Assembly (NCBI GenBank): GCA_037447655.1 | Contig: JBBHKE010003205.1 | Coordinates: forward strand, 1-64,000 | DNA length: 64,000 nucleotides | From: Zygnema cylindricum | Lineage: Eukaryota; Streptophyta; Zygnematophyceae; Zygnematales; Zygnemataceae | Reading direction: 5' to 3' | Shown: positions 58,001-64,000 of the stretch, piece after piece | Layout: the number at the start of each line of letters is the position of its first letter | Numbering within the stretch: the stretch's first letter is position 1 | Program-made: the position numbers and the translations under genes | The notes under the pieces: generated by a model | The model's input: the letters and a program-made list of their open reading frames with translations, nothing else | Databases searched by the model: none | What the model was told of the DNA's origin: nothing

Positions 58001-59579
58001 GATGTTTATTGAGTTTTTCACATCTTGATAAATCAATGTGTGATTTTGCAAATTCGTCGACTTTGTAAATGCTCGATTAGCAACATACTTGCTCACTGTC
58101 ATGCAGTTGAAATTGAACTTTATTATGGTATCCTAGGAAAGGTTTGATTCGGAGGCGTGTTTCTTTTGTGGACGGGGATGGGGGAAGGTTTTTGAAGGTC
58201 TTTGTTGGAAAGATTTTCATCTCTAAAGACTTCTGAAGAAGGTAAATAAACTAACTAGTGTATTTGACTTGCAGGTGGTACCCCGTAGCGAGACCCCGCT
58301 GGTAGTTGCAGAGTCGGTGGCAGATGTAATGCCTGTGGAGGAAAATGCTGGAGCTGTTCCCACATCTTCACCTCCACCAGAGGAATTGAGTTTGGAAAAG
58401 TCTATGGTTGAGCCAGAGACTTCTCTTGCTGCAGTACTTACTCTCTCTCTTTCAGAGAATGCTCTCAGAGAATCCACAGTGGATGTGAATTCTCATGCTG
58501 AGGATGCTGTTGACGCTGATGTGGAGGAGGTGCCTGTACATACACCTGTGGTTGTATCCGAATATGTGGATGTAAATTCAAGTGTCCCGATGGTGACTAT
58601 GCCTAGTGAGGAAAACACAAGTGTTGGTGGATTTTCCTTTGTGGATTATCCTGTGGGGGCAGTTGCGGTGGGTGAGCTCACTGATGCTTCCGTTACAGTA
58701 CAAATTCCTGCTGAGGAATTTGTGCCAGAATACACAGATCCAACAGATGTAGAAGTGATTGTCTTTGGGAACCATGCTGGAGTAGAGGAGAATGATTTTG
58801 TAAATGTGGAGTCAGGAAATGTACAGCTTGACGAGATGTTGCAGCAGCTGGAGGCTATGGGTTTTCTGGACCGTGAGCTAAATGCAGAGCTGCTGAACCA
58901 GTATGATATGGATATTGCTCGTGTCCTCGATGAGCTCGTTGCTGCGGCAGATTGGGAACCGATGCTCTTGGAGCTCGAGGAAATGGTAAGTTTATGTTTT
59001 ACTCCAGCTGGTGACGCTAAAATTAGAAACCAAAATGGGATTTTTTTTTGAACAGGCTGTTGTGTCCAAAGGTTTAGTTCAATTTATGCTGGGGCCACTG
59101 TCGCTGTGGTTCACACCTATTTAAGTTCCTAGGATTCTGGTTCCTCACATATGTCAGTATGTCTCCGCCTGTTTTTGAATCCATGTGTTAGTAGACTCGT
59201 CTGGATTATGCGAAGCACAGTGGAGTGGGATCAATCCTATTGGTGCATCAATTTTTTTGTTAATACAGCTGTCAGCACAATTCTTCTGCTCAGATAATTT
59301 TGTCCTTGCGAAAGTTTTGCATTAGTAGGTGTGGTTTAACACGTACTGTGTATCAAGCATGTTGAAATCAGTATGCTAGATGTTTTAAACTTCTGGTGGT
59401 AAACGTGAGGTGATCTGTATTAGACTGATAATGAAGTTTCCCGTTTTGAATAACAGGGCTTTTATGACAATAAAGTGAACCGTCGTCTCATGTTCAAGAA
59501 CAAGGGCAGTGTGAAGCGTGTGGTGAAGGAGCTGGTGCAGATGTACAGGCAGCAGGGACAGACCAGGGTCCATATGTAG
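55009..59579 (+). CDS. NBR1: NBR1-type selective autophagy receptor, paralogue 2
   Basis: Seven exons: 55,009-55,032; 55,599-56,392; 56,771-56,897; 57,167-57,463; 57,641-57,790; 58,275-58,985; 59,457-59,579. They sum to 2,226 nt, 741 codons plus stop, with GT-AG borders at the same places and phases as paralogue 1. Domains: PB1 (basic IKYDKTLRR and acidic TDNEGD...ADDDD); ZZ (CDLC, YDLCASC); FW with tryptophans in KIW, IPW, SHW and RVW; UBA1 (LEAMGFLDREL); WEPM at about W691, at the position of the ATG8-interacting motif; UBA2 (GFYDNKVNRRL), ending QQGQTRVHM. The acidic linkers between FW and UBA1 have diverged most, the FW exons least. Exon 1 (MADLLVLK) starts at the first ATG after the conserved upstream block. 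It and paralogue 1 are divergently arranged, so an inverted duplication is likely. Confidence 0.93.
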
Positions 59580-60869
59580 TTCAAATCAGTTTTTTCAGAT
59601 GTACAGATAGTAAAGAGTGAGAGAGAGAAGGTGAAAGAAAGAGAGAGAGACCAAGACTCGGCTAAGGGTGGGAAACTGAAGGACCTGTCAGTGGCCATTG
59701 ATTTAAACTCATGGCTCGTGTTCGAGAAGTTTTATGGGGTTGTAGTCGTGTTTGTACATAGGTGTCACAAGTTGGTGAAGTTTTCAGTCGTCTACTTGTG
59801 TTTGCTTGTCGTTATTATAAACTGTGTGTGTTAGAGGAGAGACAGTATCATGCTGTATAATTATCAAGATTACTGTTGGTGTTGCTTTGTGTAACTTGTT
59901 GTTGTTGTTGCTGGTAGTTGCTGTTATAGCTTTTGTTGTGACCAATTCATGAGTTTTAGTTCTGTCAACACCAATTTGGCCTCAAGTTTGGCATCAAGAT
60001 TAGAAGCTGGTTAATGTGAACACTTTCTCTCGCTTAGTCTTTCTCTCTATTTATGTAGGATGGAATAAAGAGATTGCCCAGCAAACGTACCAAGTTAGAA
60101 ACTGTTTTGAACATTTCTGTTGCTCTAGGGAATCGCTACAATTCGTCCCCTCTTATCCTTCTATCATATAGGCCATCAGTTCCTTTGTGCAAAAGTTGAT
60201 TTGTTGTCATTTCATGAATGCTGGAGGTGAACTAGCCAAGTATTCTACAGGTTGGGCAACTTCATCACAAAGATGATACGGCTTCTTGGTTTGCTGCTAA
60301 AGTATTGAAGATTCTTCATTGGCTCACATTTCCCTACAACTTGAAATACTAAAAATTATAAATGCTACTTTGAATAATCAACCAATTTCACATGAACGTG
60401 TGTGATTAGTACGCTGTTTGACTTGTTCTGTTATGGAAAAGGAGACGTGTAAACCACATATTTTTTATGTGATTGTGGTACAATTGTTGTGTAATCTGAG
60501 CACCTGGCTTTTGACTTTGTCTGATTCACGTTATCATGGTAATAATGCCAGGCATTACTACCGGCTGGCATGTGATTGCTTATTTGAAATCTGAAATTGA
60601 TTCTGGTGTGGTGTTGCAACACATCCGACAGGTTTGTACTGAACTGTATGCATTGAAGTCTGCAAGCTTTTGCAAATATCCGATCGCATGACAAGGAAAG
60701 CTCCATATCCTCTTCCTGTATGAAGTGGAGAGACCACCTACAGCAGACCCTGAGAAAAACTTTGGTCAGGACTTGCTGATAAGTCCATACTAGTGGGAAT
60801 AATCTGCCTCTCCCATCACAATTATTCCTCTGAAACTCTACTCTACCGAAAAGATACTCATGATGACAG
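59580..60869. other. 3' flank of NBR1 paralogue 2
   Basis: The 3' untranslated region of the plus-strand gene should lie in the first few hundred bases. A GA-rich stretch occupies 59,618-59,653. No further gene was seen before the MITE at 60,872. Confidence 0.5.
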
Positions 60870-60871
60870 TA

Positions 60872-61374
60872 CACCGTGAATCGCTATTAGTGTTAATAGT
60901 ACTAATTCGGCTCCCCCAAATTTTGACCTTAATTCTATTTTTTCCTTTACACTAATACATGTACGGTTTAATTAGTGTCAATTATTCTAATCTGGGCGAT
61001 TTTTAAATGGTGTAGTGTACGAAATGTACCAGTCGCTCTGAAACTGCTACAGCCGTACAGAAAAAGTGATAGATAACGGTGTCGAAACGCGAAAGTGAGT
61101 GGCACTACCATGGGAAGTGCCATGGGAATGTGCCCTCAGATTTGATTCCTAGTAATAAAGACGGAAGAAAATCACGCGAACCTGTTCGCACATGTTCAAA
61201 CATTGACTATGTGAACTCAACCAATAGCAGCTACACTATGGGAGTGTGTATCCAAGTTAGTGCTAGGTGTATAAATTATTGATAGTGTTTTGTTGGCGTT
61301 AGGACCTTCAACCCAGAATAGAGTTAATATCACTAATCATTAATTATTCTTAACATTAATAACGATTCATGGTG
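60872..61374. mobile_element. MITE, TA-flanked, between the NBR1 and ARL2 3' ends
   Basis: The 503-bp element begins CACCGTGAATCGCTATTAGT and ends AATAACGATTCATGGTG, with TA on each side (60,870-60,871 and 61,375-61,376). The same ACTAATTCGG and TTGACCTTAATTC subterminal words appear as in other family members. It contains a GCCATGGGAATGTGCCC segment resembling a Harbinger-like end (61,112-61,135). Confidence 0.85.
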
Positions 61375-61956
61375 TACTGCCGGTCGACAAAGGAGAAGAA
61401 AAAAGGCACAATGAAAAAAAACACGCGAAGACCACGTCTAGAGATGACTTGATATTTTTAATTAAATTACACAACAGATGTGAGGCGGGTATGAGATGAT
61501 AAATCACAGGGTCTCAATTTTTTTTTCTGGTGAAGATACTAAGAGAGTCTATATCTATAACTTGGATAGGAAATACCTCACATTTGCAAGTTTTTTCACC
61601 ATTTAGAGAACCTGCTTCTTTATTTTTTGGACAAAATGTTGTGAACACGTGTTGAAAAAAGTTGAAACTAAGAGTTATCCTAAGCTGAGCTTCTACAACG
61701 ACACTTTTCAATTAAAAAGAATTAAAACAAAAAAATCCGATTCAAATGCCTATACAAAACCCTAAAAAGAATTAACAACATCCTAAAACAAATAATTGAA
61801 GATTTACTTCTCTCTCTCTCGAATGCGTTTCCTCCAGAAAAAAAAAAACCCAAAAATTTACCCTAAAAACAAATCAAAATACGTGCAAAAGCAAAAATGG
61901 TACACAAAAAATAAAAAAAAACAAAGAATGGACCGTCGAAACCCGAAAAGAAATCT

Positions 61957-63961
61957 TCAGTCAAACATATAAATCCGCGCTCCGATATCCGAAACGAGCC
62001 AATCAAAACCCTCCAAAACTCCGTTTCCCACAACGGCACTGCATGGAACCACTTTCCAGTGACGATCTCCCTCGAATTTCTCGACCTCCAATTCCTAAAA
62101 ACATCGATAACCGAATGAGAGTTTAGGAACCGGAAAAACCACTTTGACTCCACAAAAATTGGGCTCCTATTTGCCTCTAGTTCTAATTCTGGTTTGACTC
62201 CGGTCGTAGATTTGAGTTCGAATTTCAGTTTTCGGATTTCAGTTTAAAAGAAAAGGTGTCTTCCAAGGGTGACATACGTCACATTATAAATTTCCAAAAA
62301 TTTAAACCCAATCCATGACATCTTACGTCAGTATTTGAGTTCATTGAATATTATAAACCACACTAAAGTATGTTTTGCCACGTGGGTGATTTATGGACCT
62401 CGACTAAACAAAAAGTGAAATTAATTAACACAAACTTAATATTAACCTTTTGGATAGAAAAAATAATAATAAAAAGACGCAATCGAATTAGAGTTATTAA
62501 CTCTTCTAACGGCGGGCAGTCGCTGACATCAGCATTTAATCCGTGGCGATTGAAGTAGTGACTTTTGTCACAACTAGTGTATCCCTCTGCCCCCAATGTG
62601 TGACAAATGTCAAAAATCAAAATTTTCCGAAACAGAAAAAAAAAAGGGAAAAAAAAAGGGTGTCCCAAAAGTGTGACATTTGTCACCTTTGCAATTTCTT
62701 CAGCCGAGAGGGCCCCCTTCACATCCTGCTTGTTGGCCAGAATGAGGAGGGAGGCTCCCGCGAGTTTCTGGCGGAAAAAAGAAAGAAAAAAAAAAAAAAA
62801 AAAAGAAAAAAAGAAAAAAGAGGAAGAAAAAAACAAGAAAAAAAAAAAAAAAGAAAAAAAAAAAAGAAGAAAAAAGAAGAAGAAGAGAAGATGAAAGAGA
62901 AAAAATGAAAAAAAACGAAGAAAAAAAAGGAGAAAAGAAGAAAAATGAACAAAGAAATGGAAACCAAGGGGAGATTTGGTCAAATGTAAGATATGACCGT
63001 ACTTTTCCAAGGGAAAAAAGGCAAAGAAACGGAGAGACAAAGGAAATAGGAATGGAGGAGAAAGAAAAGATGAAGAAAATTTTACGACAGCAAGAACAAA
63101 AAGACAAAAAATTAGAAAAAAGGGAAAAAAATAGAGGGAGAGGAAGGGGAAAAAAAAAAAAAAAAAAAAAAACAAAAAAAAAAAAAAAAAGGAAAAAAAA
63201 AGAGGGGAGGGAGGAGGAAAAAAAAAAAAAAAAAAAAAACAAACCACTGAGCATAAGAACTACTGGATATTTTATTTTTCGAAAAGAGCCAAAAAAACCC
63301 AAAAATAAAAAAAAACCGAAAAGCCGATTCCCTCTCTCCCTCTCCCTCCCTCCTCCCCACCTCCTCCCTCATGATCGCGTGCATCTCCTCCCTCGCCCCC
63401 CCCAGCCTCCTCCTGTCCGTACAGTCCACCACCCACACAGCCCCGTCCGTACACTCGAAGTAGTTCCTCCAATAGGGGCGAAGAGTCGCCTGCCCGCCCA
63501 CGTCCCACAGGCTCACGCGGAACCTGGGGGGGGGGAGGGAGGGAGGGCAAGAAAGGGAGAGGGGGGAAGAGAGGGAGAGGGGGAGAGAGAGAGGGGAGGG
63601 GGAAGAGAGGGACAGAGGGGGGGGGGAGGGGAGGGAGAGAAAAGGGTTACAAGGGGCAGGAGGGAGAAAGAAAGGTAAGGAAGATTTTTTGTGAGAAGGT
63701 GTGAGACACTATTATTTGTCAAGTCAGTCAGTTCCTTCCTCCCAAATGGGCACAGGGGGGGGGGGGGGGGGGAGGGGGGGAGGGGGGGGGGGGGGGAAAG
63801 AGGAGTGCGAGACAAGGAAGGGGAGGGGTGGAGGGAAGGCGAGGGAGTGCCTGGAGTATTGGACGGTGGTGATGTTGAAGCCGAGGGTGGGAGAGATGGA
63901 TGACGTGTCCTCTCCGTTCAGGCGCTTAACTATTGTCGTTTTCCCGGCGTTGTCCAGGCCG
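61957..63961 (-). CDS. ARL2: ARL2/TITAN5-type small GTPase, 5' exon outside the window
   Basis: ARL2-type GTPases (TITAN5 in Arabidopsis) act with tubulin cofactors in microtubule assembly and in vesicle traffic. Four exons (minus strand): 63,851-63,961; 63,361-63,523; 62,687-62,767; 61,957-62,094 with stop. Visible motifs: P-loop GLDNAGKTT; switch I and its threonine in [18 protein letters not shown] guanine specificity; CSAV. The last exon gives [11 protein letters not shown] and [19 protein letters not shown], close to the plant TITAN5 C-terminus. Phases join without a break. The first exon, with the N-terminal helix, lies beyond 64,000. The intron between 63,851 and 63,523 begins with GC instead of GT. 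Two introns are extreme pyrimidine tracts on the sense strand. The gene is tail to tail with NBR1 paralogue 2. Confidence 0.9.
62095..62686 (-). other. Last intron of the ARL2 gene
   Basis: A 592-bp intron with GTGACA donor and TTTTTAG acceptor. It contains an AATTAGAGTTATTAACTC word (62,485-62,502) like the subterminal words of the TA-flanked MITE family, perhaps a remnant. Confidence 0.7.
62770..63240. repeat. Long purine-strand tract in an ARL2 intron
   Basis: The plus strand is almost purely A and G for most of about 470 bp, interrupted mainly around 62,948-63,030. On the sense (minus) strand it is poly-T/CTT. Frames through it encode Lys/Glu or Phe/Ser runs and are not genes. Confidence 0.85.
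63525..63840. repeat. G-rich tract in an ARL2 intron
   Basis: Plus-strand GGGAGGGAGGGAGGG-type runs (63,525-63,630) and near-continuous G runs (63,755-63,798) are separated by ordinary sequence at 63,660-63,750. The sense strand of the intron is therefore C/T-rich. Exact run lengths may be affected by sequencing errors. Confidence 0.8.
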
Positions 63962-64000
63962 CTGGGAGGGGAGGGAGGGAGAGAGAGAGAGGGTTCAGGA

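Noticed and set aside
62485-62560. Possible last ARL2 exon directly left of the 62,687 exon
   Set aside because: Its translation does not match ARL2. The exon at 61,957-62,094 gives the expected C-terminus with the correct phase and length.
62363-63302. Long minus-strand frames of 200-294 codons rich in Phe, and plus-strand frames rich in Lys/Glu
   Set aside because: They are translations of the purine/pyrimidine intron tracts of ARL2. Only the stretch at 62,687-62,767 inside one of them is a real exon.
1-64000. tRNA, rRNA or snoRNA genes
   Set aside because: Scanning by eye for tRNA A and B boxes and conserved rRNA words gave nothing convincing. The tRNA-like word at 40,990-41,003 is the gypsy primer binding site.

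Overview
This is nuclear DNA from a streptophyte (land plant or streptophyte alga). Three genes have plant-type family features and introns: two complete paralogues of the selective-autophagy receptor NBR1 (PB1, ZZ, four-tryptophan domain, two UBA domains) and the 3' part of an ARL2/TITAN5-type small GTPase. No species is claimed. Everything else I could recognise is mobile or repetitive DNA, in many nested layers. Layout. 1-7.4 kb: terminal-inverted-repeat (TIR) elements: TA-flanked MITEs, Harbinger-like ends and one hAT-like element. 7.4-12.3 kb: a decayed Ty1/copia retrotransposon on the minus strand. 12.3-23.6 kb: more small DNA elements, including Harbinger-like copies (one split by a probable solo LTR), a 1.09-kb foldback element and a Harbinger copy nested inside a MITE. 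23.6-25.1 kb: a truncated copia 3' end with its LTR, followed by a ~31-bp minisatellite. 25.7-29.8 kb: no gene or repeat recognised apart from pyrimidine-rich tracts. 29.8-32 kb: a second foldback copy carrying two nested insertions. 32-34.3 kb: little recognisable. 34,292-41,974: a complete but decayed Ty3/gypsy element with two LTRs, primer binding site, polypurine tract and a 5-bp target duplication. 44,097-48,020 (minus) and 55,009-59,579 (plus): the NBR1 paralogues, head to head, about 7 kb apart. The space between them holds a 181-bp tandem duplication, a MULE-like element with a 10-bp target duplication, and a hAT-like element flanked by ~230-bp direct repeats. 61,957-63,961 (minus): the ARL2/TTN5 gene, running off the right edge, with introns that are extreme polypurine/polypyrimidine tracts. 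The NBR1 genes could be spliced by eye into uninterrupted frames of 742 and 741 codons with identical intron positions and phases, so they are duplicates of one ancestral gene and both look functional. They keep both PB1 interaction faces, the zinc-binding ZZ residues, all four tryptophans of the FW domain and the UBA pair. A GC-rich block 75-120 bp upstream of both start codons is conserved, and a third copy lies 1.06 kb further upstream of the plus-strand gene. The nested elements give direct evidence on insertion: comparing an interrupted copy with an uninterrupted relative shows a TA target duplication for one family and a TTA/TAA duplication for another. No tRNA, rRNA or CRISPR array was seen. 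All splice sites are read from sequence and domain fit, not from transcripts.
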